From contig NZ_CP022986.1 in NCBI RefSeq assembly GCF_002770595.1, positions 1,860,001 through 1,924,000 of the forward strand: a stretch of DNA of 64,000 nt, in the 5' to 3' direction. Positions 30,079 through 38,666 of this stretch are shown here, piece by piece. Both the position numbers and the translations under genes were made by a program. The notes beneath the pieces were generated by a model. That model made no database searches and was not told the origin of the DNA. It saw nothing but the letters and a program-made list of their open reading frames with translations. Position 1 is the first letter of the stretch. Every line of letters begins with the position of its first letter. The stretch comes from Chryseobacterium camelliae (lineage in GTDB: Bacteria; Bacteroidota; Bacteroidia; Flavobacteriales; Weeksellaceae).

Positions 30079-31506
30079 TTATTGATTCAGGGACCATATG
30101 GAATAACTGTTGGGAGGACTCTGGATTTTCACCCACTGATATCCCTGGGTCGTGGGATACCAGCTGGAGTTTCCGGTGAAATCCTTGATCTGTTTACCGG
30201 CCCAGTTGGTCTGTATCCATCGTTCCTGCCATGAAGAGGAATTATTGATGTATACCACGAGTCCCGGGTTTCCGTTATACCCGTTCCGTCTGGCAATATA
30301 TTCGTCATTATCCGTATACAGGATAGAAGTTGTTCCCGTTGCTTTATTATTGTGGATCCAGATAAGGTTATTGAGGCGCTCTTTATTCAGCCATTCTTCA
30401 TAATCGCGGTAGAAGATCGTGGGATACCCTTCATGGGTAAGAATGTAGGCATAGGCGAGCATTTTGTTGTAGATGATATCCGTATCATGGTTCGCTACGA
30501 AAGTCACTGCCTTATAGGGGTTCCTTTTCCACATCATATCATCATTCAGCGCATTCAGGTTATTATTGTCAAAGGCCTCATCCATTTTGTAGTAAGCGGC
30601 AAAATCAAACACAGAGCTGTTGGCATTATTAGCCCACCATTCAAGAGTATTGACATTCGAATCCCATAATTCGCCCACAGAGAAACCGCCTACGCTGGAA
30701 TTCCAGTTGTTCACTACCCAGGGCCCGAAACCTTTTACATAATCAAATCTCCATCCGTCAAATTTCATGGTATTCTTATAATATTTTGCCACAGAGTCAT
30801 CCCTTCCCCAAAGCCAGTCCTGCACATACGGATTGGCATGGCAGAGGTCCGGATAACCCCCGAAAGCGCCTTCATCATTATCTCCATAGGAATTCTTATA
30901 AAAATCATTGTAATTCCTCGGGAATTTCCCTGAAGCCACTCCTGAAAAGTTCGTCCAGGTATTGTTTCCGGTGTACGGATTGTATTCGGATTGCCCGCCA
31001 CTGTTGTGGTTGATAACAATATCGGCATATACCTGCATATTTTCCGCATGAGCCTTGGTAACGAGCGCTTCCAGTTCAGTTCTTGACCCGAAGCGGGTTT
31101 CCACGGTTCCGTTCTGGTTAAAATTCCCGAAATCATAATAATCGGTAGGGTCATATCCCATAGAGTACGGCCCGTTCTGAGCTTTTGAGGCCGGTGGCAG
31201 CCATACGGCACCAATTCCCGCATTGGACCAGTCGGTTAATTTCCCTTTTACGGTATCCCACCAGGTACCGCCTGCAGGCACATCCCAGTAAAACCCCTGC
31301 ATCAGTACACCGCCTCCCGGTCCGGCAACAAATTTTGCGGTTGAAGATCCGTTTCCCGTACTGAAAGGCCGTCCGTCATGGTGGGTGACATCCACAGTTT
31401 TATTGTGCACCTCTGCCTGTGAAGCAGGCAGTATCTCGTCATTGCTCCGGCAGGAAACCACTGATCCCAGTGCCAGGCAGTAATACAGTAAAGCTGATTT
31501 TTTCAT
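30079..31506 (-). CDS. GH13 alpha-amylase lipoprotein
   Basis: 475 residues. The signal peptide has a lipobox (GSVVSCRS). GH13 motifs: DIVINHNS, nucleophile Asp in GWRFDYVKGF, acid/base Glu in VGELWD and transition-state Asp in FVANHDTD. It hydrolyses alpha-1,4-glucans, probably at the outer membrane surface. No SusC/SusD genes are adjacent, so it is not part of a visible starch-utilisation locus. Confidence 0.92.
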   Translation of the reverse strand: MKKSALLYYCLALGSVVSCRSNDEILPASQAEVHNKTVDVTHHDGRPFSTGNGSSTAKFVAGPGGGVLMQGFYWDVPAGGTWWDTVKGKLTDWSNAGIGAVWLPPASKAQNGPYSMGYDPTDYYDFGNFNQNGTVETRFGSRTELEALVTKAHAENMQVYADIVINHNSGGQSEYNPYTGNNTWTNFSGVASGKFPRNYNDFYKNSYGDNDEGAFGGYPDLCHANPYVQDWLWGRDDSVAKYYKNTMKFDGWRFDYVKGFGPWVVNNWNSSVGGFSVGELWDSNVNTLEWWANNANSSVFDFAAYYKMDEAFDNNNLNALNDDMMWKRNPYKAVTFVANHDTDIIYNKMLAYAYILTHEGYPTIFYRDYEEWLNKERLNNLIWIHNNKATGTTSILYTDNDEYIARRNGYNGNPGLVVYINNSSSWQERWIQTNWAGKQIKDFTGNSSWYPTTQGYQWVKIQSPPNSYSIWSLNQ

Positions 31507-31679
31507 AAGCGCATTTAAATTATTAAACCTGTACCTAAATTACAATTTTATTGAAACAAATCCCGGACGGACTGAAATAATTTAATTTTTATTCATTCAT
31601 AATAAAATGATCCGGCCTGTTTTCTTATTAAGAAATGATAAACTTTTAAGATTTTCAGGATAGATTTTCTTTTAATGCA

Positions 31680-31687
31680 TATATTTG
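31680..31687 (+). promoter_or_regulatory. -7 element of the DUF4290-murA operon
   Basis: TATATTTG ends 6 bp before the ATG at 31694. It indicates a leaderless or nearly leaderless mRNA and excludes the ATG codons at 31676 and 31685. Confidence 0.55.
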
Positions 31688-31693
31688 CACATT

Positions 31694-32344
31694 ATGGAAT
31701 ATAACACCCAAAAAACTCAGCTTTATATGCCGGAATACGGCAGGATTATACAACAGTTGGTTGAGCGCTGCAAAGAAGTTTCCGATAAAGAGGAAAGAAA
31801 TGAAATGGCGGCAGCAATCATCGATTTTATGGGTCAGAGAAACCCTCAGCTCCGTGACGAAGAAAATTACAATCATAAACTCTGGGACCATCTATTCATC
31901 CTGTCCGATTATGACCTGGATGTAGATTCCCCATATCCTTTCCCTACCCGTGAACAGCTGGCCGAAAAGCCTAAGCGCATGGAGTATCCCAAACTTCAGG
32001 GGGAATTCAAATTTTACGGGAAAAGTATCCTGCAGCTGATCGATAAAGCTATAGAACTGGAACCCGGTGAAGAAAAGGAAGCCCTGATTGAAGTGATTGC
32101 CAACAATATGAAGAAATCCTACAATGTTTACAATAAGGAACATGTAACGGATGATGTCATTTTCCGTCACCTGAAAGAGCTTTCTGAAAACAGGCTGGAC
32201 CTGACCGGAATAGAATCGCTGGAAAAGAGCAAGATCTATTACACCAGCAATAACAACAGGAACAACAATAACAACAACAAAAACAACAATAATAATAAAA
32301 ACCAGCCCAATAAAAAAAGACACAATTATAAAAACAGAAAATAA
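31694..32344 (+). CDS. DUF4290 family protein with Asn-rich tail
   Basis: 216 residues from ATG at 31694 (MEYNTQKTQL); an upstream ATG at 31685 lies in the -7 element. The family is conserved in Bacteroidota and of unknown function. The C-terminal 40 residues are almost only Asn and Lys, with runs of up to 6 Asn broken by Lys, a low-complexity tail. The stop overlaps the murA leader by 1 bp, so the two genes are coexpressed. Confidence 0.9.
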   Translation: MEYNTQKTQLYMPEYGRIIQQLVERCKEVSDKEERNEMAAAIIDFMGQRNPQLRDEENYNHKLWDHLFILSDYDLDVDSPYPFPTREQLAEKPKRMEYPKLQGEFKFYGKSILQLIDKAIELEPGEEKEALIEVIANNMKKSYNVYNKEHVTDDVIFRHLKELSENRLDLTGIESLEKSKIYYTSNNNRNNNNNNKNNNNNKNQPNKKRHNYKNRK

Positions 32345-32345
32345 G

Positions 32346-33653
32346 ATGAGTGGGACATTTCAAATACGGGGAGGAAAAAGACTGCAAGGTGAAATCACTC
32401 CACAAGGGGCCAAAAATGAGGCGCTGCAGATTTTATGTGCAGTGCTGCTAACCGATGATGAAGTAAGAATCAACAATATCCCGGACATCCATGATGTCAA
32501 CAGGCTGATTGAAATCCTGGGAGACTTCGGTGTTCGCGTTACCCAGAACGGAAAAGGCGATTACACTTTTAAATCAGATAAAGTAAACTTCAATTATATC
32601 AAGTCCGATGAGTTCAAAAAGGATGGTGCCAAGCTGCGCGGGTCCATTATGCTGATGGGTCCTATGCTTGCCCGTTACGGAGAAGCATATATGCCGACTC
32701 CCGGCGGCGACAAAATCGGACGAAGAAGGCTGGACACCCATTTCCAGGGCCTTGTAGAACTGGGCGCTGAATTTCATTATGATGAGGAAGAAAACTATTA
32801 TTCCCTGAAAGCCAAGGAACTGAGAGGAAAGTTCATCCTTCTGGAAGAAGCTTCAGTAACCGGAACAGCCAATATTGTGATGGCTGCCGTCCTGGCGAAA
32901 GGGAAAACCAGAATCTACAATGCTGCCTGCGAACCTTACCTTCAGCAACTCTGCAAAATGCTCAACCGCATGGGGGCCAATATTTCCGGTATCGGCTCGA
33001 ACCTCCTGACGATTGAAGGCGTTGAATACCTTCACGGAACGGAGCATACCATGCTTCCGGATATGGTGGAAATCGGTTCGTGGATCGGACTGGCTGCCAT
33101 GACGAAATCTGAAATCACGATTAAAAACGTCAACTGGAACCAGCTGGGTGTGATCCCGAATACGTTCCGAAAACTCGGCATCGAGCTTGAACAGAGCAAT
33201 GACGACATTTATATTCCTGCTCAGGAGAACTATAAAATCCAGAAATTCATCGACGGATCCATCCTTACCGTTTCGGATGCTCCATGGCCGGGCTTCACAC
33301 CGGATCTTCTATCTATTGTGCTTGTCGTGGCCACCCAGGCCAAAGGAAGCCTTCTCATCCACCAGAAAATGTTTGAATCCAGGTTGTTTTTCGTGGACAA
33401 ACTGATCGACATGGGCGCACAGATCATTTTATGCGATCCGCACCGGGCAACAGTAATCGGGCTCAACCAGGAAACACCGCTCAGAGGAACCACCATGGTC
33501 TCCCCTGACATCCGTGCCGGAAATGCCCTTCTTATCGCAGCCCTTTCTGCGGAAGGCAAATCCATCATCCACAATATCGAACAGATTGACCGCGGTTATG
33601 AAAATATCGATGGTAGATTGAAAGCCATCGGTGCAGATATCGAACGGATTTAA
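32346..33653 (+). CDS. murA: UDP-N-acetylglucosamine 1-carboxyvinyltransferase, Cys-to-Asp (fosfomycin-insensitive type)
   Basis: 435 residues, normal length. It transfers enolpyruvate to UDP-GlcNAc, the first step of peptidoglycan synthesis. Substrate motifs include GAKNEAL and GGDKIG. The catalytic-loop position that is Cys in E. coli (GGCTIG) reads GGDKIG here, with Asp at residue 122 (GAC at 32709-32711). This substitution is known to prevent fosfomycin alkylation in Mycobacterium and Chlamydia. murA starts 1 bp after the DUF4290 stop and is followed by a terminator. Confidence 0.97.
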   Translation: MSGTFQIRGGKRLQGEITPQGAKNEALQILCAVLLTDDEVRINNIPDIHDVNRLIEILGDFGVRVTQNGKGDYTFKSDKVNFNYIKSDEFKKDGAKLRGSIMLMGPMLARYGEAYMPTPGGDKIGRRRLDTHFQGLVELGAEFHYDEEENYYSLKAKELRGKFILLEEASVTGTANIVMAAVLAKGKTRIYNAACEPYLQQLCKMLNRMGANISGIGSNLLTIEGVEYLHGTEHTMLPDMVEIGSWIGLAAMTKSEITIKNVNWNQLGVIPNTFRKLGIELEQSNDDIYIPAQENYKIQKFIDGSILTVSDAPWPGFTPDLLSIVLVVATQAKGSLLIHQKMFESRLFFVDKLIDMGAQIILCDPHRATVIGLNQETPLRGTTMVSPDIRAGNALLIAALSAEGKSIIHNIEQIDRGYENIDGRLKAIGADIERI

Positions 33654-33681
33654 TTGATTGGTATTACATTTTATAAATAGA

Positions 33682-33707
33682 GGCTGCTTGATGAGCAGCC
33701 TTTTTTT
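33682..33707 (+). terminator. murA terminator
   Basis: Stem GGCTGCT/AGCAGCC with a 5-nt loop and seven T, 28 bp after the murA stop. Confidence 0.9.
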
Positions 33708-33837
33708 GTGGTACTATACTGAGAAGTTCATTTTCTTCTGATAAATAATTCCTAATAACAAAATCAGAGGACACTAATGTTCTGATTTTTTGAAGTTTTA
33801 TCGTATTAATTACTGAATAGTTTTTCTATTTTATATT

Positions 33838-34002
33838 TTAGTAATCTATTAATTTTTTAGTCTTTCGTACTATTTCCTGCCAATTAGGATCATCAAGAAT
33901 AACAGCAGCATCATATTTATTTTTATATAGCTCGGGCTCCTGATAAGTATCCAGCATTGTCTTCAATTGAGATAATGCATATGATAAAGCCAGAGTTTTA
34001 GC
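33838..34002 (-). pseudogene. C-terminal fragment of an unknown gene
   Basis: An open frame of 54 codons on the minus strand, bounded upstream by TAA at 34003-34005, reads LALSYALSQLKTMLD to NWQEIVRKTKKLIDY and then stops. No start codon precedes the protein-like part except an internal ATG giving 39 residues. It looks like a decayed tail in an AT-rich island, probably a lost immunity or toxin gene. Confidence 0.4.
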
Positions 34003-34061
34003 TTAAATATATTTTATAAAGAATGGATTTATTTTGATACCTTTAGATCCTCCTACATGAA

Positions 34062-34457
34062 TTAATCTATCAATCTTATTAGCTCTGCTAAATATAATTT
34101 TTTATTATTCAGTATATAATTTTGCGGAATATTTATAATATATTCTTTCTTCTCTTTTAACTTACTTTTTTGCAATGATAAGTTGGTATTATGTACGCCG
34201 TTATAATTTCTAATAAAATTACACACAGACTGGTCATCTTTATCAATTACGTATAATGTATCACCGTTATGAATGTTTTTTACCAAATAGAAATTCGACT
34301 GGCTTTTCTCTGCTGCGGAGTAGTAAGATAATAATTTGACGTAAATGTTTCTTTGCGGTTCGACTAAATCAGAAAAAATCACTTTCTTTTCAGTTAAAAT
34401 TTCTTTTTCCTTGCATGAAAGAAAAGCAAAGAATATAACTAAAATTATATTTTTCAT
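34062..34457 (-). CDS. Small predicted lipoprotein, orphan
   Basis: 131 residues. N-terminal signal with lipobox (FFAFLSCKEK) and then a Lys/Asn-rich domain of unknown family. Codon use is AT-rich compared with the neighbours. It lies in the decayed Rhs island and may be a lone accessory or immunity gene; nothing proves this. Confidence 0.6.
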   Translation of the reverse strand: MKNIILVIFFAFLSCKEKEILTEKKVIFSDLVEPQRNIYVKLLSYYSAAEKSQSNFYLVKNIHNGDTLYVIDKDDQSVCNFIRNYNGVHNTNLSLQKSKLKEKKEYIINIPQNYILNNKKLYLAELIRLID

Positions 34458-34645
34458 TCTGTATTTACTGGATTAATATTTTGACTATTTGGTTGCCTGC
34501 CTTGTATAATCTATATCCTACTAATTTATTTAATAGTAAACCTGTACTTGTATTGTAAAATTACTTTTTTAAGTGTTCTTATTAAATGTCACTGCCTATC
34601 ATATAAAATAACAAGACATTAGCATCAGTGAGAAGGATTAAAAAA

Positions 34646-34920
34646 TTATTCTTTTATTTTCTGAATAATATTAATCAGCTCATCGTAGGTACTTTCTTCT
34701 TCCTCTTCAATTATTTCTCCTGTGTCGTATTTTCCAATAATAACATTGTATTTATGAGTTCTGTCATAATTAAAGCTGAAACGTATATCAAAGTATTTTC
34801 AATTTGAATACCTATTGCTGTAGTATCTGCTTCCCAAAAATCAACAAGTTTATAGTTTCGTACTGATTCTCTACTTAGCTTTATAAGTAATTTATTTATT
34901 TCAGTATTTTTATTTTCCAA
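34646..34920 (-). pseudogene. Small frameshifted gene
   Basis: The frame starting at 34920 (MENKNTEINKLLI) ends prematurely at 34711. At about 34796 the other frame continues with protein-like sequence (YFDIRFSFNYDRTHKYN, then EEEEESTYDELINIIQKIKE) to a stop at 34646. Adding one A to the A-run after IEN would restore a 91-residue acidic protein. It is either a recent frameshift or a sequencing error. The family is not recognised. Confidence 0.55.
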
Positions 34921-35110
34921 AATTTTAATTGATATATAGCTTCAAAAACTTATCTTTATGAATATTACTACTGAAATAGTAGTAAATTTAAACCTATACT
35001 ACGTTTCATTCAAAAATACATTTAAGATCAAGTACCGGATATTAAAAATAAAAATGAATGCTGGTTTATATAATAAAGCCAATTCAAACATTTTTATAAT
35101 TTTTTCTGCA

Positions 35111-35362
35111 TTAAATGATCTTTTTTTTTAGTTCATATAATGACTTAGATATTAACTCTAAATCAGTAATATGCTCATCTTCAAATTCATCAATAGTACA
35201 TTTTGAAGTTTTATCTATTAATGAAAAAAGCCCATCATTCCATAATCTGTTAAATTCATCAGAGGTTATAGTAAGTTCAACAATTTGTTCTGGAGAAGTC
35301 ATATCAAAATCCAATGCAATTTGCGCTTCTTTATTTTTAGGGACAATAATTATCTTTGACAC
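35111..35362 (-). CDS. Small acidic orphan protein
   Basis: 83 residues, acidic, without signal or membrane segment; sequence includes LWNDGLFSLIDKTSK. No family is recognised. It is on the same strand just downstream of the Rhs relic, in the position where immunity genes usually sit. An immunity role is inference only. Confidence 0.5.
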   Translation of the reverse strand: MSKIIIVPKNKEAQIALDFDMTSPEQIVELTITSDEFNRLWNDGLFSLIDKTSKCTIDEFEDEHITDLELISKSLYELKKKII

Positions 35363-35445
35363 ATTAATTAATATTCGTAAATATATTAATTAAATATATT
35401 GAGTCTAGCTTCTACATAACTACTTGCATCCATTACATTTTAAAG

Positions 35446-35760
35446 TTATAAATATTTATCTAATAGTTTTCTTATTCTTCGCTTTCTAAATTTATTATAG
35501 TATGTTACTTTCAAATAAGCTCTGGAGTTGTTCCTGAACAAAGTTTGGAGAATCTTTCAGGGTAATGGATATTGCCATTCATGTCACATGTCATAGGTGA
35601 GCTGTTCATTATAATTATTTTTATTGACCACTGATGATCCAGGTCTGAGTAGACGCCCTGCTGGAGCCTATTGAATTGGTTATAAGAAAAAGAATACCTT
35701 ATTTCAAGAAGCCGCCCCGGACGATGCCGGGACGGCCATTGTAATCAAAACCAATATGAA
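35446..35760 (-). pseudogene. Rhs-repeat relic
   Basis: On the minus strand the frame around 35635-35700 reads EIRYSFSYNQFNRLQQG and then VYSDLD, typical of flavobacterial Rhs/YD repeats. A second stretch, YNEQLTYDM, should continue with NGNI but is broken by a 7-bp tandem duplication CATGTCA (35580-35593) that shifts the frame. Further left, a short open stretch ends in RRIRKLLDKYL at 35446. There is no start and several frameshifts, so it is a dead fragment. Confidence 0.65.
35711..35736. repeat. GC-rich inverted repeat in the Rhs relic
   Basis: GCCGCCCCGG and CCGGGACGGC pair over 9 of 10 bases around a 6-nt loop, a GC-rich hairpin in an otherwise AT-rich region. It may terminate the NIL gene's transcript although no T-run follows. 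Confidence 0.4.
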
Positions 35761-35765
35761 TCTTT

Positions 35766-36077
35766 TTAAGTGTACTTCCGGCAGGTATATGCTACTGAAG
35801 TACTCAGCAACCTGTTCTGTATAAGATAATGCTCCAGCCTTTGATGATCTTCCGCGCTTACATCGATATACAGCTGCACATACCCGAAATCCCGGCCGTC
35901 AAGGTACTCTATCTGTGCAGACAGCACCCGGTGGCAGATTCCGAACTTACGGTACATCGCATTCATCAGATGCTCGAGCTTCATCTTACCATTCAGCTCA
36001 ATTTCAAGTATCAGTTCCCTGGTTTCCTGTAAAGGCGGACTGTGCAGCGCATGCAGTTCGCGGTCAGATCTTATCAT
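35766..36077 (-). CDS. Isolated NIL-domain protein (MetN C-terminal type)
   Basis: 103 residues. The segment LEIELNGKMKLEHLMN through FGYVQLYIDVS resembles the NIL domain that regulates MetN methionine importers. There is no ABC ATPase domain and no metI/metQ nearby. It may be a stand-alone ligand-binding protein or a surviving C-terminal fragment of a lost transporter next to the Rhs relic. The family call is moderate. Confidence 0.55.
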   Translation of the reverse strand: MIRSDRELHALHSPPLQETRELILEIELNGKMKLEHLMNAMYRKFGICHRVLSAQIEYLDGRDFGYVQLYIDVSAEDHQRLEHYLIQNRLLSTSVAYTCRKYT

Positions 36078-36216
36078 AGTAAAGGCATTAGTGGGTCATT
36101 ATTTTATGTCATTAAATCTTTAGCAAAAATATAAAAAAATATTACCCTATAAAATTAGTAGACTAATAATTTTCAATTTTAACATTTTAGCTCCTAAACT
36201 AAAAAAAAGAGCTATA

Positions 36217-36870
36217 CTACAATTCCCGGATCCTTTGCAGCTTTTCCGAACCTGCGAGCCCGTTGGGATTACAACCAGGCTGCCCTTCCGGAACTTCAAG
36301 ACCCTTCTGTTGATAGAATTTCTGCCAGAATTCATTGATTGTTCCGGTTTCAGGATCGACGAATGTCATCGGCTCCAGGGTAAAAATATGGTTTTCCCTG
36401 AATGCCCGTTCCACAAAATCTGAACAGTAATAGGAATTCTCATCGAGGATATAGTTGAAATTATAAGGTTTGCCTGTCATGGACTCTGCTTTTTCCAGCG
36501 CAGCAGGTATGGCTGTACAGTATGGTGGCTTTAAGCGGTATACGACTATTCTCTGTCCGTCATCAGACCTGTCTTTCAGGAAATCTTTCAGAGGCTGCTT
36601 TTGGGAACCGCCTTCAGGCGCTGCATGCAATACATAAGGATGATGACCGGACCATGTCAGAATCCCGATATGGTCAAAAGAAGCCTGTGCCTGCTTTTGG
36701 GTCACATTATTGATGGCTCCGGAAAGCCCGGTCGGTTTTGCCGTTACAAAGAGCAGATCGCCGTTTTTCAGGTCTGCTACCCGGGAACTCCTGCAGCTGC
36801 AAAGCACTGCTGCCATGCACACGGCAAAGAAGAGTTGCAGCAGGCTACTTTTTCTTAAAATTCTTTTCAT
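36217..36870 (-). CDS. YiiX/YebB-like NlpC/P60-type cysteine hydrolase lipoprotein
   Basis: The frame extends to 36918; I start at ATG 36870 (MKRILRKSS), giving 217 residues with a lipobox (VLCSCRSS). Catalytic Cys in YYCSDFVERAF and His in ASFDHIGILTW match the permuted NlpC/P60 (YiiX) fold. It probably hydrolyses peptide or lipid-linked bonds in the periplasm. The start overlaps the stop of the DUF1801 gene by 26 bp. Confidence 0.8.
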   Translation of the reverse strand: MKRILRKSSLLQLFFAVCMAAVLCSCRSSRVADLKNGDLLFVTAKPTGLSGAINNVTQKQAQASFDHIGILTWSGHHPYVLHAAPEGGSQKQPLKDFLKDRSDDGQRIVVYRLKPPYCTAIPAALEKAESMTGKPYNFNYILDENSYYCSDFVERAFRENHIFTLEPMTFVDPETGTINEFWQKFYQQKGLEVPEGQPGCNPNGLAGSEKLQRIREL

Positions 36871-37303
36871 AGCATTCAATCCAGTTCCGCACGGTAATCT
36901 TTTTACACAGTTCGGCAATCAGTTCCATAGGAATATCATCCATTTTTTTAAACCTGACGCATGATTTCCCCATATCCAGCTTCCGCTTTGAATATTTGGG
37001 ATATTCACTGGTAAACCATGCCAGCAGTTCCGGCTGGGCATACATTCCCATATGGTACAGGGCAATAAAATTTTTCTGTGAGGCAATGCTGATAAAAGGC
37101 AACGGCGTTCCGGGGCTGCAATGGTAACCTGCAGGATAGAGATCCAGCGGAACACCCCAGCCCGGCATTCCGTACCCCATCCCGAACGTGAATCCTTCAG
37201 GAAGGTTGGTATCGATCGTATCTGAAAGCTTTTTGAATATGTCCTGCCTTTCTTCAGGAATCTGTGACAGGTATTCTTCTGCCGATAAAGCTGTAGTCTG
37301 CAT
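36845..37303 (-). CDS. DUF1801 family protein
   Basis: 152 residues, soluble. YLSQIPEERQDIFKKLSDTI and FISIASQKNFIALYHMG, then SCVRFKKMDDIPMELI, are typical of DUF1801. Biochemical function is unknown. It is cotranscribed with the YiiX-like gene. Confidence 0.85.
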   Translation of the reverse strand: MQTTALSAEEYLSQIPEERQDIFKKLSDTIDTNLPEGFTFGMGYGMPGWGVPLDLYPAGYHCSPGTPLPFISIASQKNFIALYHMGMYAQPELLAWFTSEYPKYSKRKLDMGKSCVRFKKMDDIPMELIAELCKKITVRNWIECYEKNFKKK

Positions 37304-37393
37304 GTATTGCCGTTTTTGAAAGGCTAAAATTATTAAAATTTACAGATAGTTGATTTCAAAACACGATTATTTTCTTATTGGAAAATTAAATCT

Positions 37394-37401
37394 TATTTTT
37401 G
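37394..37401 (+). promoter_or_regulatory. -7 element of the aminotransferase gene
   Basis: TATTTTTG, exact TAnnTTTG, 19 bp before the ATG at 37421. Confidence 0.45.
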
Positions 37402-37420
37402 TCATACAAATTTTTAAACA

Positions 37421-38629
37421 ATGCCGAACATTTCAAACAGAGCACTGCACATGCCGCCTTCACCGGTAAGAAAACTGGTTCCCTTCGCTTTACAGGCCAA
37501 GCAAAAAGGAATAAAAGTATATCACCTCAACATCGGGCAGCCCGATATTGAAACTCCGGAAACGGCTTTGAATGCTTTAAAGAACATTGATTTAAAAGTA
37601 TTGGAATATGCTTTATCCGAAGGTAACACGGAGTACAGGAAGGCCCTTACCGAATACTATCATTCGCTAAGTTTTACGGATCTGACGCCTGATAACTTCA
37701 TCGTGACCAACGGTGGATCCGAGGCGCTGAATTTCGCCATCTCAACATTATGCGATGACGGTGATGAAGTGATTATTCCTGAACCGTATTATGCGAATTA
37801 TAATGGATTCACGAGCACATTCAATGTGAATGTGGTAGCCGTGCCTTCAAGCATTGATACCGGGTTTGCCCTGCCTCCGATTGAAGATTTCGAAAAGAAG
37901 ATCACCGCAAGGACAAGAGCCATCGTAATCTGTAATCCTGGAAACCCAACCGGTTATCTGTATACACGCGAAGAGCTTCAGAAACTGGCAGAAATTGCCT
38001 TGAAATATGACATTGTCGTAATTTCTGATGAAGTGTACAGGGAATATGTATATGACGGCAAACAACAGGTTTCCATGCTGGCCTTCCCTGAACTGAGCGA
38101 AAACTGCATCATCATTGATTCTGAATCCAAGCGGTATTCCATGTGCGGCGTAAGGATCGGGTGTATGATTACCCGTTCCAAAAAAATACGAGATGCTGCC
38201 ATGCTTTTTGCACAGGCCAGGTTAAGCCCTGTGCTTTTAGGCCAGATTGCAGCGACAGCCGCCCACCAGAATGACGGTGCTTACATCAGAGCCGTGAGAG
38301 AAGAATATACCCACCGAAGAAACGTACTTGTAGATTTACTCAATGCTATCCCAGGTGTGATCTGCCCGAAACCGAAAGGCGCTTTCTACTGCGTGGCTGA
38401 ACTTCCGGTAGATGATACGGAAAAATTTGCCCAATGGCTTCTGGAAAGTTATACCAATGTAAACCGCGACACCATTATGGTGGCTCCTGCGGGTGGATTT
38501 TACAGTGATCCGGAACTTGGTAAAAAGCAGGTAAGGATTGCCTACGTTTTAAAAGAGGAAGATTTAAGAAGAAGTGTGGAGATTTTAAAGGATGCGCTTG
38601 AAAAATACAAAGCGGAATTTACCCTTTAA
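37421..38629 (+). CDS. PLP-dependent class I/II aminotransferase
   Basis: 402 residues. Conserved NPGNPTG (CNPGNPTGYLYT), SDEVYREY and the PLP Lys in DSESKRYSMCGVRIG. It is of the aspartate or aromatic aminotransferase type, interconverting an amino acid and an oxo acid. Substrate is not resolvable by eye. A 13-bp gap leads into a lipoprotein gene. Confidence 0.93.
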   Translation: MPNISNRALHMPPSPVRKLVPFALQAKQKGIKVYHLNIGQPDIETPETALNALKNIDLKVLEYALSEGNTEYRKALTEYYHSLSFTDLTPDNFIVTNGGSEALNFAISTLCDDGDEVIIPEPYYANYNGFTSTFNVNVVAVPSSIDTGFALPPIEDFEKKITARTRAIVICNPGNPTGYLYTREELQKLAEIALKYDIVVISDEVYREYVYDGKQQVSMLAFPELSENCIIIDSESKRYSMCGVRIGCMITRSKKIRDAAMLFAQARLSPVLLGQIAATAAHQNDGAYIRAVREEYTHRRNVLVDLLNAIPGVICPKPKGAFYCVAELPVDDTEKFAQWLLESYTNVNRDTIMVAPAGGFYSDPELGKKQVRIAYVLKEEDLRRSVEILKDALEKYKAEFTL

Positions 38630-38666
38630 TCCTTGATATAAGATGTCAGCAATACAGCCCATACGG

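Noticed and set aside
32221..32323. Asn-codon repeat as a CRISPR or microsatellite array
   Set aside because: It is coding low-complexity sequence without spacers or unit-length periodicity.
36870..36918. Upstream start of the YiiX-like lipoprotein
   Set aside because: It would precede and spoil the signal peptide; ATG at 36870 gives a proper lipoprotein.
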